From the NCBI GenBank assembly GCA_022836615.1, contig MU405265.1:124001-188000 (forward strand): a DNA stretch of 64,000 nt, in the 5' to 3' direction. A program made the translations under genes and the position numbers. The DNA comes from Annulohypoxylon bovei var. microspora. Lineage: Eukaryota; Ascomycota; Sordariomycetes; Xylariales; Hypoxylaceae. This document shows positions 35,501 through 46,651 of the stretch, piece by piece (the stretch's first letter is position 1; every line of letters begins with the position of its first letter). Below the pieces are notes generated by a model. It was not told the DNA's origin, ran no database searches, and worked only from the letters and a program-made list of their open reading frames with translations.

Positions 35501-36060
35501 ACAGCTTCGCAGACAGGAAATAGACGTATTCCCGAATCAGGGGACCGTATCCGCGGACGCCCTCGCCGGCCAGACCTCTGTTTAGACTCTCAATCCATGA
35601 TCGATTTGCCATAGCCTCTCTCAGCGTCTGGGGGTGTCCCTCTTGCAGGACTCTGTGAATAGTGATCAAGGCCTTGAAAGTCTGCACTTCGTCGGCCAGA
35701 ATAGGTTGCCTAAAACGATTTCCCCGGTCAGCCCCTGCATAGGTATATGCTAGCCTCATTCCACATACACTTTCATGCCGCCCCAGAAGGACTGGGAGGA
35801 CTTGTGGTCCCATGTGTAGACAATACAACTTCGCACATGCTTTCGTTTCGGTGCCGTTTCTTCCGCATTGGTGGCTTTTCTAATATTGATGGCGAGCTCG
35901 GCCTCAGACCTGTAGAGCTGGTAGTTAGTAGGTATGCCAGATATAGGTACAGCCATTGTAGACAGGTACGAGGTGCGGATGTAGATGCACCCCAGAAAGC
36001 AGGAAGTTCGCGAAGGGAAAGGACGCACTTTGTATGATCGAGACTACGAATGGTAGCCAT
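32554..36060 (-). CDS. sla2: Actin-binding endocytic protein SLA2
   Basis: SLA2 (the Hip1/Hip1R family) couples clathrin coats and membrane to actin during endocytosis. Minus-strand exons are 36029..36060, 35769..35909, 35228..35709, 32762..35175 and 32554..32640; they join in frame to 1051 residues. The N-terminal ANTH domain includes SEAELAINIRKAT, KHVRSCIVYTWDHKSSQSFW and QPILADEVQTFKALITIHRV. A long Gln/Glu-rich coiled coil covers about residues 330-700. The C-terminal I/LWEQ (THATCH) actin-binding domain includes RWTEGLISAAKAVA and ends at ISYQED. The donor after AMHSS-type sequence was placed at 35227 because the open frame otherwise runs into a stop. SLA2 is the second canonical MAT1 flank, and its 3' end faces APN2. 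Confidence 0.95.
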
Positions 36061-36847
36061 GATGGATGAATTGTTGCTTGTTCGAATTTAAGCAGTGACT
36101 TTGTTATCTTACAGCGAAAGCAAAGGAGTAAGTGATGGGATGAAGTTTCGAGGTCGACTTATAGCTCCTCTCATGCACAGCACATCTCGCCCATCCAATC
36201 TTAAGGAGGTATTGTAGAAACTCGAATCAGGAGTGATTTGAATTAGTATCGGAATGTGTTAGTTGATATACAAATATTTAGAAAAACTCGATGCCTAACT
36301 CGTATGCAACGTCAGCGATCTAGAAATCAGAGCTCCCACTCAGTGGATTTAAGCTTAGAAAATCAATCAGAGGGCTGACGCAGCTTGGGCTCTTGGAAGC
36401 TTTCCAAGTCTTGGGACCTTGGAGACATTTCACGATAAGCCACGAAGAGATATGGCTAGACCCATGCCCATGTCTTCAATAATATCTAGATCCGACAATT
36501 TTCCGAGCTACGAAGGGTGGGGCTTGAGTCTTGGCCGCCACAATTACGCGTGGCAGATGTTATTTTCTTTAATTGCACATGAAGTTTCTATATTTGCATC
36601 ACCCCACTATCATAATTATGGGTCCGGATAATGCATCTAGAAGCTTTCATGACGAAACAATTTGAAGCTTCAATTTCTAATCGGACCTCTGCTAACCCTA
36701 CCTACATAACTATTATTTAACAGCTTCATTCTAGAAGTACGAGTTCTATATTCTCGTGCTGCTGATGTCAAAGCTGATTCCTGAGCCTTTTGGCTCATTA
36801 CACGCCTCTAATTGACTTCACATATACTCTGCGCATTCTAATTCAAG
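36061..36847. promoter_or_regulatory. Divergent SLA2-CIA30 promoter region
   Basis: These 787 bp lie between start codons on opposite strands. The sequence is mostly AT-rich, and no gene or specific site was recognised. Confidence 0.5.
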
Positions 36848-37695
36848 ATGCGCGCCACTACAGTATGTCTAGCTAGAGGGTTCTGGGGCCGCAGCCTCGA
36901 CGAATTCAAGCGGCTCTCGAACATAGGTACGCATCTCCGCTCTAAACCGCACCGCACCGTTACGAACCACCATACTAACACATCATCACAGCACTCAAAC
37001 TCGAAGGCATCAAAGGCCCCTCCGGTCCCCTCCCCCTCCAAAACTTCCACAAGCCCGAGTCCCTCGAAGAGTGCAAGTGCTTCTACGACCGGGACATCGG
37101 GGGGTCGTCCAAAGCCTCGTTCGACTGGGTGCCGGCGTCGCCGTCGGACGGCACGGCGGGGCACGCGCGGTTCCACGGCAACATCTCGACGGCGCTGCCG
37201 GCCAACCGGCCCGACGTGCAGCGGTCGGGGTACGCGGCGTGGCGGACGCTCGACAGGCCGCCGACGATCTTCGGGCGCACGCTCATGAACATCGACATGT
37301 ACACGTACCTGGGGCTGCGGGTGCGGTCCGACGGCCGCGCCTACTTCGTCAACGTGCAGACCGAGAGCGTCATCCCCACCGACCTGCACCAGCACCGCCT
37401 CTTCGCCAAGCGCCCCGGCGAGTGGGAGACCGTGCTGATCAAGTGGAACGACTTCGTCCGCACCAACGGCGGCTACGTCGTCGAGCCCCAGACCGAGATG
37501 CTGCGCCAGAAGGTGCGGTCCATCGGCGTCAGCTTGACGGATCGCGTGCCAGGACCGTTCGATTTGTCCATCGAGCGCATCTGGGCGACCAACGACATGG
37601 GCGAGGTGGACGACCATGCCGAGCCCCAGGTGCCGATGGAGGGCCAGCTGAAGGATAAGCAGGGCAGGCATATTACCTGGAATGATGATAAATGA
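36848..37695 (+). CDS. cia30: Complex I intermediate-associated protein 30 (CIA30)
   Basis: Mitochondrial chaperone for assembly of respiratory complex I. Exons 36848..36926 and 36992..37695 join in frame to 260 residues. A basic, hydrophobic N-terminus (MRATTVCLARGFWGRSLDEF) fits a mitochondrial presequence. The CIA30 domain covers most of the rest, with ECKCFYDRDIGGSSKASFDW, HARFHGNIST, GYAAWRT, YLGLRVRSDGRAYFVNVQ and ETVLIKWNDFV, and near the end IERIWATND. Exon 2 is very GC-rich with nearly all third positions G or C, unlike both neighbours. The CIA30-APC5 pair is part of the conserved MAT neighbourhood; the genes converge here. Confidence 0.92.
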
Positions 37696-38799
37696 GTATT
37701 ACGAGGTTATTCGACGCCTGCGAAATTCGTAGGCTAGACGAGTACCTAGCTAAGTGTTGTTAGTCACACAACACAGAGAACATAGGCTCCCTATACGGGA
37801 GTATACACTAAAATATTATTGTTGGCATGAATTGGATCAACGAGTGGAAATGCCACGGAGCCACGAAAGAACAGAGCAGAACAGATCCTTGAAGGTCTCA
37901 CGACAGGCATCAAAAGGGGCGGCACGGTAGAAATCGAGTCTGGCAGTGATGTACAAAATCAATATTAGCAAATCTCTCATCAACCCAAGGCCAAGGGCTA
38001 TGTTGCTCTGCTGTTAAAAGAAAATACCTAAATTTTTAAACTCGTACTAACCGTGCTAAAACTAACTTTGTTCAACGTGGCAAATACTACATATATCATA
38101 AGCTGGCTCATAATATAATAGTCACTTTGAAAAGTATGCGGAATAAAACCGGAGGTTTAGAGAGGGTAGATACGAAAGGGCTAGTCTTCTACTCGTAACC
38201 TAGTAATCGCTTCGCTGACGCCTTCTTATACTATAATTATATCGTCGCAAATAACAGGGAGGCCTGACGGGGAATAGGATATGAGGTCCCTCCTTTTTCC
38301 TAATAGTTGTATATTACAGAAAACTAAAGTGTTATTATATTGGTCGCACCAGCCAATACGCAAGCGACGAACAAACTACTCGATTTCAGCTATTAACTCG
38401 CTTTCCTCACTTCTGGGGGCTATATAGGATCCGTGTAGAGCGCGTTGCCGAAGATAGTGGCCGAAGTTACACCAGGATTGGGAGTAGTTTGCGTCTGTGA
38501 TGTGGATTCCTGTAAAGCTGTTGTTTTCGTTATGATTTTGTACGGAACAAGGCCACATAACCTATGAAAATGAGCATACGTGAGTCATAGACAGTTTCCA
38601 TACACTCTCGCGGTAGTCTTTCTCGTAGCGGTTGACCAACATGGTCCCTTTAACTTAAAGAGAGCCGTGGCTGACACTACGACTAGGTACCTACCCATGT
38701 GGGCAGGATCAATTGTTAGACCAAATAACAGACAACACAAACACGAACTATTGATTGCTAATTATCAATTGAGTCGTAATAACTAACTAAATCCTCCAA
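37696..38799. other. Intergenic region between convergent CIA30 and APC5
   Basis: Shared 3' flank of 1.1 kb, AT-rich, with no gene recognised. The word agaacagagcagaacag near 37868-37885 resembles the tandem at 3371-3391. Confidence 0.5.
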
Positions 38800-41142
38800 T
38801 TATATCTGCATCCGCTCGGCATCTCTCCGTATGGCTAAGTACGCCGATGCGTAGTCGTTAGCGAGCACGTTATCGCCTGAGACCTTCATGATCGTAGCCT
38901 TCTTGGCCATCATCTCGCACTGCTTGTTGATGTCTTCGACGCTTGAATAATGGTTGAAGGCTTTCTCAATCGCTTCCATCGCCTTCGTCATGAACTCTCT
39001 CCTCTTGTTAGATTTTGGAGGCATTTTGCCTGCCATACCCATATTGGCATCGCCAAGGTGCGAGTACAGTTTCGCGGTCATTGCCGCGTTCTCGCACTCG
39101 AGACTTCGTGGAAGCACTGCGTTAAGCAGCTGAATAGCCGGTTCAAACTCGCCAAGCGATGTCAAGATGTTTGCAATAGCTCCGATCGCTGGCCAGAGAT
39201 AGGGTATGAGACGAGCACGCCATGCCACATTTGCTGCTCGCACGGCAATAGTAAATCCTTTCTGCGGCCGACCACACTTGTCGAGGAGCTCAGCCTTGAG
39301 AAGGAGGAGTCGAACACGTAGGGCGATATCTTTATTCTCATCTCGAAGCTCCGATATCATCTTCTCTACTTTAACGAAAGCCTGGTCGAGAATGCCTCTG
39401 CGCATAAGACATTCTATATGGAGACTATCGACCACAAACGCAATGTCGGGCTCCAGATCTTCATTCTTAGACTGGAGAAGCTGCGAGATCAGCAACTCTG
39501 CTCCATCGAGGTTGTTTCGATGGAGATCTCTTCTCAGTTTGATTATGCCACGGAATTTATGCCAGTATTGGCTTGGTTTCCAGGATCGGAGGGAATTAGC
39601 ATCCATGCCTTCCAAAATTCCGAGTGCTTCATCGTATTTTCCCTTAAGAGTCAGGATTGAGGCTTGACGGCTAGTTACCTTCAACTCATCGTCGAAAATA
39701 GAATGGCGCGCATGACACCGAAGGAATACTTCGCAGGTAGTCATCGACAGATAAGAGATCCCTAACCTGTCCCACAATGCTATATTGATAGATAATTGAG
39801 AGCCGATCATGTTCTTCATGTTGCGTTCGACCAAGATTTGAGAACTTCTGACAAGATGTTCGAGGGCTGTGGCTACACTTTCGCCATTCGAGAGGCTCAT
39901 CTTTGCCTCGCTCATGAGTGCGGAACTCCACAGCGACCACATGCCCGTCTCCTTTGCCCTACTCCGAAGGAATGCTAGAGACTCCTTGCCAGTACCCAGC
40001 ATACTATTGGACTCCAACTCCTTGGTTACCTCAGGATGAGCTCGACCGAAGTGGAAGAGCCAATTGAGTGCAAAATTCAAGCATGTCATATCCCGATTTT
40101 CTCTCGCGGTGGAGACGGTTTCTAGCATCGCAGAGATCGCTTCCTTATAACACTCAAAGTCGGCTTGCAATACTGCCAGGTTCATCAGTGCATATTGGTA
40201 GAAGGACCTGTCCCTATTCTGCATTGTGTAGTCGAAATATCGGTGCAAATAATCGAAGGAGGTCGAATAGTCACCAGCTCTCCAGGCATCTAAGTAGCTT
40301 AGGTAGTGAGATAGGCTTGGTATCATGAAGCTATCGTTCAGCAAGTCCTGAAATTGACGCTGTATCTCTATAGGTATTCGGTTGCCGTATTTCTGCATCT
40401 GCTCGATCTGGAATTCCAAGAGTTTCTCGATATCATCAGTGCTCACAGGTAGGGTCGAGCTTGAATCGTCCCTGAGCATATCTCCGTAGGCGACGGAAGC
40501 AATAGCCTCCACGCCCGAACCCCAGTCATTCTCCCCAGCTAATAGAACATTGTCGAAACTGAGCCTATGGAATGATGGTGTCTTCTTCCGGTAGTACGTG
40601 GCCGTGGTCTGACGATATTTGACAAAGTCCTTCCATAGTTCGAAAGCATCGTGAAAACGGAGCCTTGTGAATTCAAGTTGAGATCGGCGTACGAATGCGC
40701 CAAATGGTGAGTTGCGAGTAAGCAATATGACTTCTGGACCTGGGACTGGCAAACCCTCTTGTTCGTCTCGGCGGAGTTCATCCTTCGTCTTTGCTAACAG
40801 GTCTGAACAGCGATCGAAGAACTCGTGTAAGGCATCTAGTGAATCAATCTTCCATAGCCTGTCCAAGAAGGCATACCACAGGTTCCGACCTGGTATGCCA
40901 GAGGCAGCAGTGTGTGGTGCCAAGACTTTTTCAAAGTCTGCAATAGAAATGACTAAGCTGACGGTTGTTTCAGCTCGTTTCCATCGACTTTCGGTGTTAG
41001 AGGAAGTCGGTGCGCTGTCAATAAGATGAGAAGTTATAAAGGAGAGTACTTCCACAATGGAAGCTGTTGGCACGGCCTTGTTTGTGTACAGCTCAATGAG
41101 AGCAAGGAGGCCAATTTTAGCCGGGTTGAGAAACCGAGACAT
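38800..41142 (-). CDS. apc5: Anaphase-promoting complex subunit 5 (APC5)
   Basis: Scaffold subunit of the APC/C ubiquitin ligase that drives mitotic exit. Single exon of 780 residues. The N-terminus is MSRFLNPAKIGLLALIELYT. The Apc5 TPR domain is seen around residues 280-375 (YLDAWRAGDYSTSFDYLHRY, then YALMNLAVLQADFECYKEA and CLNFALNWLFHFGRAHP). Helical TPR-like repeats continue to the C-terminus. No intron is needed, and the length fits the filamentous-fungal family. It is a regular member of the APN2/COX13/SLA2 gene block around MAT. Confidence 0.92.
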   Translation of the reverse strand: MSRFLNPAKIGLLALIELYTNKAVPTASIVEVLSFITSHLIDSAPTSSNTESRWKRAETTVSLVISIADFEKVLAPHTAASGIPGRNLWYAFLDRLWKIDSLDALHEFFDRCSDLLAKTKDELRRDEQEGLPVPGPEVILLTRNSPFGAFVRRSQLEFTRLRFHDAFELWKDFVKYRQTTATYYRKKTPSFHRLSFDNVLLAGENDWGSGVEAIASVAYGDMLRDDSSSTLPVSTDDIEKLLEFQIEQMQKYGNRIPIEIQRQFQDLLNDSFMIPSLSHYLSYLDAWRAGDYSTSFDYLHRYFDYTMQNRDRSFYQYALMNLAVLQADFECYKEAISAMLETVSTARENRDMTCLNFALNWLFHFGRAHPEVTKELESNSMLGTGKESLAFLRSRAKETGMWSLWSSALMSEAKMSLSNGESVATALEHLVRSSQILVERNMKNMIGSQLSINIALWDRLGISYLSMTTCEVFLRCHARHSIFDDELKVTSRQASILTLKGKYDEALGILEGMDANSLRSWKPSQYWHKFRGIIKLRRDLHRNNLDGAELLISQLLQSKNEDLEPDIAFVVDSLHIECLMRRGILDQAFVKVEKMISELRDENKDIALRVRLLLLKAELLDKCGRPQKGFTIAVRAANVAWRARLIPYLWPAIGAIANILTSLGEFEPAIQLLNAVLPRSLECENAAMTAKLYSHLGDANMGMAGKMPPKSNKRREFMTKAMEAIEKAFNHYSSVEDINKQCEMMAKKATIMKVSGDNVLANDYASAYLAIRRDAERMQI

Positions 41143-44100
41143 GATGTCGTGATTTTATTACAGGGATATGGGAGATGAGTTTGGCGAATTTATTCTCCAA
41201 TATTCATCATCGCTAGCATAGCATTCGTAGATACATTTGGTTTATGAACAGCCATAGCTAGTTGGTTGATTTCATGACGATGGTGTGGGGATGGTGTTGC
41301 TGCTTGAGAATTTGAAGGTGTAAAAATGACAATTACGTGCAATGTGAAAAGTTATCAAAACTGCCTTTGGGTACTTGCAGTTTCCGTTACATCAAATTTA
41401 TGATAGGAAGCCGACGATAAACTTTGCTTTCATTCAACGTTCTTTCCATGTAAAGAATGCTGTTTCTCAAACCACAGGCGCGTAGAGCGTGTTAAGTGGC
41501 TTGCCCCACTAGACTTTCTAGTATCTACATATAATTACTTATATGAATACGTATGCATATATACAACTTTATGCATTTGGACGAAGACATACGAAGTATA
41601 AGTCTATCCATGTAGAACAGCGGCGCTGGTGCTTTGGTAAGATACACATAAATAATTAGTGTTTAATATAGTAGTTAAACTTAGGTTTTGATGTTTAAGC
41701 GAAAGTAAGTGTCTATACCTACCTGTTATAAAGTTCTAATTTTGGGGTTAATAGCGTTTCATGTTTAAATAAATTCTGACCTTGAAAATATCATAAGACT
41801 ATACTCCCAGAGAAGCATGTAGTTTACGACTCGTAGGGCTAGGAGTCGCTCTACTATATACCTGCCTATGTAGGTATTATCTGATCAATATTATATCCTA
41901 AAGAGCGAACTCTCGATCCTCCAAGAATTTTAATAGGATGAGCCAAGATATAATAGTATATTTGTCACTATTATAATGACCCTGAATCCCACAAAGAGAA
42001 ATATGGGGATCTCGCTACCACCGTGCTGGCATCATGTTTGTGCGGTTGACAGCTCTGTACCCGAGAACTGGGTATAGCTGACACATTCAGCTGCATGATA
42101 AGAATTGCGGCTTCGGTATCACAGTTTCAGCCTCACGATAACCGCTTGGGTTTTTTGTCGCCATGCAGCATCGGCACTTGAGCAAATTTTCGTATGCTAC
42201 AGGAGATTTTCCATCAGTAAGACATTTTAGAGAAATATGAGATATTCCACCAACACTGTAAGTATTAATGTTCATCCGCCGATAGATATTAACCGGACAC
42301 TCCTGAATTATAACCATAGCGTCATCATACCTATTCGGATTAGCTTTATTCCAGTTAGGAAGGCCATTTGCTCCGTATCCAGAGAGAAGGGTAAGCTTAA
42401 TATAGTGACAATAGAATATTTTAGTACAATACGAAACAAAATGGGGAATGGATATATTTTTACGTTGGCATGTAGTTAATTCGCCGTACGACGCCATATT
42501 CGTCTCGTGTCAGTCCAAGACAAGTAACAGGGCACTGGTGCTTTCTATTCTCCCTTTACCTATCACCGAAGCTCTTCGGACAGTGACGTCTGACATTTTT
42601 GAGGCAACTCCTAGAATCTACCTGGAAGCCTAGAAGAACTGGATGTTGGTAAAAGTTGGTTCTTACGAGTGGTACGAGCATCATCTAACCCGAGAATAAA
42701 AGGGGAGTCATGTCCCGCGGTCGTTTATTCTGATATGAGTCGGAAGAACTAGAACCCAACCTTGATGTGTACGTACGGGATGACATCCGATGGAAACATT
42801 ATCGGACGAATTGGGATACCCCAGACCTAAATGTTTCAATATACGTACACACATCTACCTATCCCGCCTATCGAATAGATAGGCTGGGTAGGCGGACCAG
42901 GTAGAGTTCGTGTTTTCGGAGGCACCCGAGAAACAAGGCTTTTTGATGTCATGAACTGCATGAACAATTTGGATAAAATAAATCGAAAGGCTATCATTTG
43001 CCTCCCCCTATTGGCGAATTTCCTAATCCAAGTACAGGCTAGCCCAGCTAGAATTAGTGCATGATTGGCGCATGGTGGTGGTACGATGTACCTAGGTAGC
43101 TGGATAGTACGAGTAGTACGGCCAGGGGAACTTGTCAGCCCCTCCAGCCCCTTAAATCGTCTTTTTCAGCAGGTAAGGGCCTGTAAGGGCCACTAAGGCC
43201 TCCCGATGGCAAAAACATTTGACCAATCAAATTGTGTGTTTTACTGACCGCCCAGGTACATTGTGGCTAAGTGTAAAACCCCTTGATCCTATCAAATCTG
43301 GAGGTCATCCCTGCTTCTTTAATTTTTCGGGTAAGTGGAGATAGGCGGAGATCGTCAGGCGCTTGTGGACAAATCATTTAGCACGAACTATCGCGATTAG
43401 GAACATAAACTTGTAAATTCATTAACCGGCGTTTGAGCTTCAGAACTTCCACATCAAGTCTAGATATGGGTGTAAAGATTCAACTGGTAGGATTTCCATT
43501 GTTCTGGATTAATGACTTAAGGATTATAGCGTGATTTGAGACGATTAACAAGCCACGATGACCAAGTGCTCTATCCGAAGGGCGGGAAAGCGGAAATCGG
43601 CCCATCTCAGGGGGGTTGATGTAAGTCACGATGCGTCCTGTATAAACTCGGTGATCTGCCTTTGATGATCGTCATCACTTATGTTGTGCTCGGTGCTTTT
43701 ATTTTTTTTGTTCTACTCTTGATGAGTTCAAGTCTAGCAACACTACACTATTCTTTTTTAGGTGATAAATCGACATCGGTGGTTGTTGACGACCAGTTCA
43801 TTCAAGGGTACAAAAGTTGGCAACTGGTCCGAGTGCACAAGTTGTGTCAATCGTAATCTGCGAGTCTTGCCCGCAACACCAAGATACCTTCACCACCTCT
43901 ACCATTCTACCCTACCTAGGTACCAACTTCCCAACTTCCCAACTTCAACTCACAAAACTACAAAAACTTTACATTCGTTTTCTCCATTAAAAAAATCTGG
44001 ATGTGGTTAAACATACGATTGTACATTTGATTTTTACGAATTACGCACTTTTCATCACCCGTTCAATTTGGTCACTCACTCACTCACCTACTCAACCACT

Positions 44101-44758
44101 CACTTATTCATTCCAGTCGACGCATTTTTACCGGAAGACCATTCCACATTGATAAATTTAGAACGCGTCTATTCATCTACCGAGCCATCACGATACCTAT
44201 AATTTAGGTAGGGCAATTTATCACGGCGCGCTTATACCCCACGTTTTCCTGTTTGGAAGATATCAACTTGTCGGGTACCGGCCTCGCCTGCCGTTAACCT
44301 CCCGTTTACCTCCTATTTACCAAGGTTATCCTTCACACCGACAAAGAGAACAAGAACAGTGCAGTGTACCTCGAGGTTCATCATACTACTGGTCCTCGTC
44401 CCCTACCACCCCTTTGTTATTATCACCCACTACCCTACCAAGTCAGTGAACGACCGCACTGTGGCCACACCAAGAACAAAGGATTCCTCGACCTTCAGAC
44501 CTTCACAAAGAATCGGATCACTAAAAGTCTCAGCATCTTGATTGTTCTTGAGCACAATGCATTGATAAGGATCGTTCGTCAATAACGTTCTTTGCCTTCG
44601 AGGGTTCTGGATTATAGGGTGAATCGTCTTTCCTCGACTATAGATTCTCCTTGTCCGCCCTTCGGTCCCTCGTTTCATAGGCCATTACTATTCTTTTTAG
44701 ACACTTTTTATTCATCACATACACCGTATCGTATACTGCCAGACAGTACGTTGACATC
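41143..44758. other. Large intergenic region, 3.6 kb, upstream of both APC5 and the reductase
   Basis: The longest gene-poor stretch. No gene could be supported; a 136-codon minus-strand frame (42087..42497) is treated as doubtful. It holds short tandem runs: a 9-nt ccaacttcc repeat (about 43922-43945) and tcac repeats (about 44072-44105). An imperfect inverted repeat with cctatc/gatagg arms lies near 42855-42895. The last 400 bp before the reductase ATG probably contains its leader. Confidence 0.5.
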
Positions 44759-46651
44759 ATGTCGTCAATACGGCGCCGGATCGCCGCTTTCGGGCCAATC
44801 GCGCCAACAGCAATTATTGCACTTCGGGACTCCGATGTGCCTACATCAACAGAAGAACCATCCGCGGCTACCCCCTCATCTACGATTAGCCCATTCTCCA
44901 CGGCACTGAATGGAGTTGACCAGGAAGGTAACATGTTGTTCAGGGACTCGTTATGGTGGACATTGGGGATTATGGCACTCATCGTACTTGTAATTCGCCT
45001 TGCCGAGATTGGATGGACTAAACTACGACATGTTTCCGCCATGTCATCTTCAGCTAATCAGCAAACTTACTGGAAGAAGTCACAGTGGAGTTGGATGCCG
45101 GCCTTCAAGAAGAATCTTCTCTATGCACCCTTATGGAGCAAACGACACAACAGAGAGATTAAGCTGTCTTCAGCAGTCACCGTGGGCACATTGCCATCCC
45201 GACTTCATTCGATTATTCTAGCCGTCTACCTATTCAGCAATATCGCCTACATGTTCTACGAGGACTGGAACCAACCAAACAGTTATGCGTTAGCAGCTGA
45301 GATCAGAGGTCGTTCGGGCACGTTGTCGCTCGTTAACATGGTTCCTCTTCTTCTCATGGCAGGGCGAAACAACCCCTTGATCAGCTTATTGAGAGTTAGT
45401 TTCGACACGTACAATCTTATTCACCGATGGATGGGTCGCACGGTTGTTATCGAGGCTATCATTCACACTATTGCCTGGGCCTATGTCGAAGTCGCCGCCA
45501 CTGGATACAATGGTATGGGTTATAAGCTACTTCACGACAATTTCCTCGCCTCTGGTTTTGCTGGGACAATAGCAATGACGATTCTTCTCATCCTGGCCGT
45601 GTCGCCGATTAGACACGCTTTCTACGAGACGTTCCTTAACTTTCATATTGTTTTGGCATTCGTCTCTCTTCTCATGACCTACTTCCATTGCATATATGCA
45701 AAACTTCCTGGTGGCCTACCCCAGAAAGCATGGATGGAGGCGATTTTTATGAGTTGGGTAGCAGAACGTGCGGCACGAACATTCCGCCTTGCCTATTACA
45801 ACTGGTCGAAAAGGAGCGGGTTTACAGAAGCTGTTGTGGAACCTATGCCTGGTGATACCACTCGAGTTACGATGCATCTACCTCGTTACGTGGACGTTAA
45901 GCCGGGATCGCATGCCTACATCCGCTTCACGCAGATCCGGGTTTGGGAAAACCACCCATTTTCCATCGCCTGGGTGCAGCACCATCCCGATGTTGATAGG
46001 ACAACCGTCGGTGAGAAGGCTGTGACCGAGTCTCAGTTAAAGAGGGGAACCACATCTGTTTCATTTGTTATTGGAGCTCATACTGGTTTCACTCGGGCAC
46101 TTTACAACAAAGCCCTCAGCGGAGGATCGCCGTCCATTACCCTTAGAGCTGCGATGGAAGGCCCTTATGCTGGACATCACTCACTCGACTCGTACGGCCA
46201 TGCTGTACTCTTCGCCGGCTCAACTGGTATTACCCATCAGATTTCGTACCTGAAACCGTTAATTCAGGGTTTCAACGATGGCACAGTCGCGACAAGAAAG
46301 ATCACACTGGTATGGATAATGCGTGACACGGAGTCACTAGAGTGGGTGCGACCTTGGATGGACGAGATACTACGACTACCCAGACGACGAGAGATTCTTT
46401 CAATACGATTATTCGTTACGAGACCTAAGAATGCTCGGGAGATTCACTCAGGTTCTAGTACGGTCCAGATGTTCCCTGGTCGACCCAAGGTGGCCACTTT
46501 GGTCAAGAAAGAAGTAGAAGAACAAGTTGGTGCTATGTGCGTCACAGTTTGTGGCCCAGGCGCTCTGGCAGACGACGTTCGACAAGCAGTTCGCGAAGTA
46601 CAGGATGGAAGTTCAGTGGTGGACTTCATCGAAGAAAGTTTCACTTGGTGA
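44759..46651 (+). CDS. Ferric-chelate reductase-like transmembrane oxidoreductase
   Basis: FRE/NOX superfamily protein that moves electrons from NADPH through FAD and two hemes across the membrane, typically to reduce Fe(III) or Cu(II) before uptake. Single exon, 630 residues. Several membrane spans lie in the N-terminal 350 residues. Two heme-binding histidine pairs with the expected 13-residue spacing are visible: H222/H236 (HRWMGRTVVIEAIIH) and H296/H310 (HIVLAFVSLLMTYFH). The FAD motif HPFSIAW follows at about residue 400, then the NAD-binding start EGPYAGHH and LFAGSTGITHQISY. The C-terminus CGPGALADDVR is the usual nucleotide-binding end. The substrate cannot be told from sequence. No siderophore or iron-uptake gene is adjacent. 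Confidence 0.87.
   Translation: MSSIRRRIAAFGPIAPTAIIALRDSDVPTSTEEPSAATPSSTISPFSTALNGVDQEGNMLFRDSLWWTLGIMALIVLVIRLAEIGWTKLRHVSAMSSSANQQTYWKKSQWSWMPAFKKNLLYAPLWSKRHNREIKLSSAVTVGTLPSRLHSIILAVYLFSNIAYMFYEDWNQPNSYALAAEIRGRSGTLSLVNMVPLLLMAGRNNPLISLLRVSFDTYNLIHRWMGRTVVIEAIIHTIAWAYVEVAATGYNGMGYKLLHDNFLASGFAGTIAMTILLILAVSPIRHAFYETFLNFHIVLAFVSLLMTYFHCIYAKLPGGLPQKAWMEAIFMSWVAERAARTFRLAYYNWSKRSGFTEAVVEPMPGDTTRVTMHLPRYVDVKPGSHAYIRFTQIRVWENHPFSIAWVQHHPDVDRTTVGEKAVTESQLKRGTTSVSFVIGAHTGFTRALYNKALSGGSPSITLRAAMEGPYAGHHSLDSYGHAVLFAGSTGITHQISYLKPLIQGFNDGTVATRKITLVWIMRDTESLEWVRPWMDEILRLPRRREILSIRLFVTRPKNAREIHSGSSTVQMFPGRPKVATLVKKEVEEQVGAMCVTVCGPGALADDVRQAVREVQDGSSVVDFIEESFTW

Noticed and set aside
36838..37671. 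277-codon minus-strand open frame opposite CIA30
   Set aside because: It overlaps the well-supported CIA30 gene and arises from its GC-rich third positions.
42087..42497. 136-codon minus-strand open frame with several cysteines
   Set aside because: It starts with ATG but has no signal peptide, no recognisable motif and lies in AT-rich intergenic sequence; not supportable as a gene from sequence alone.
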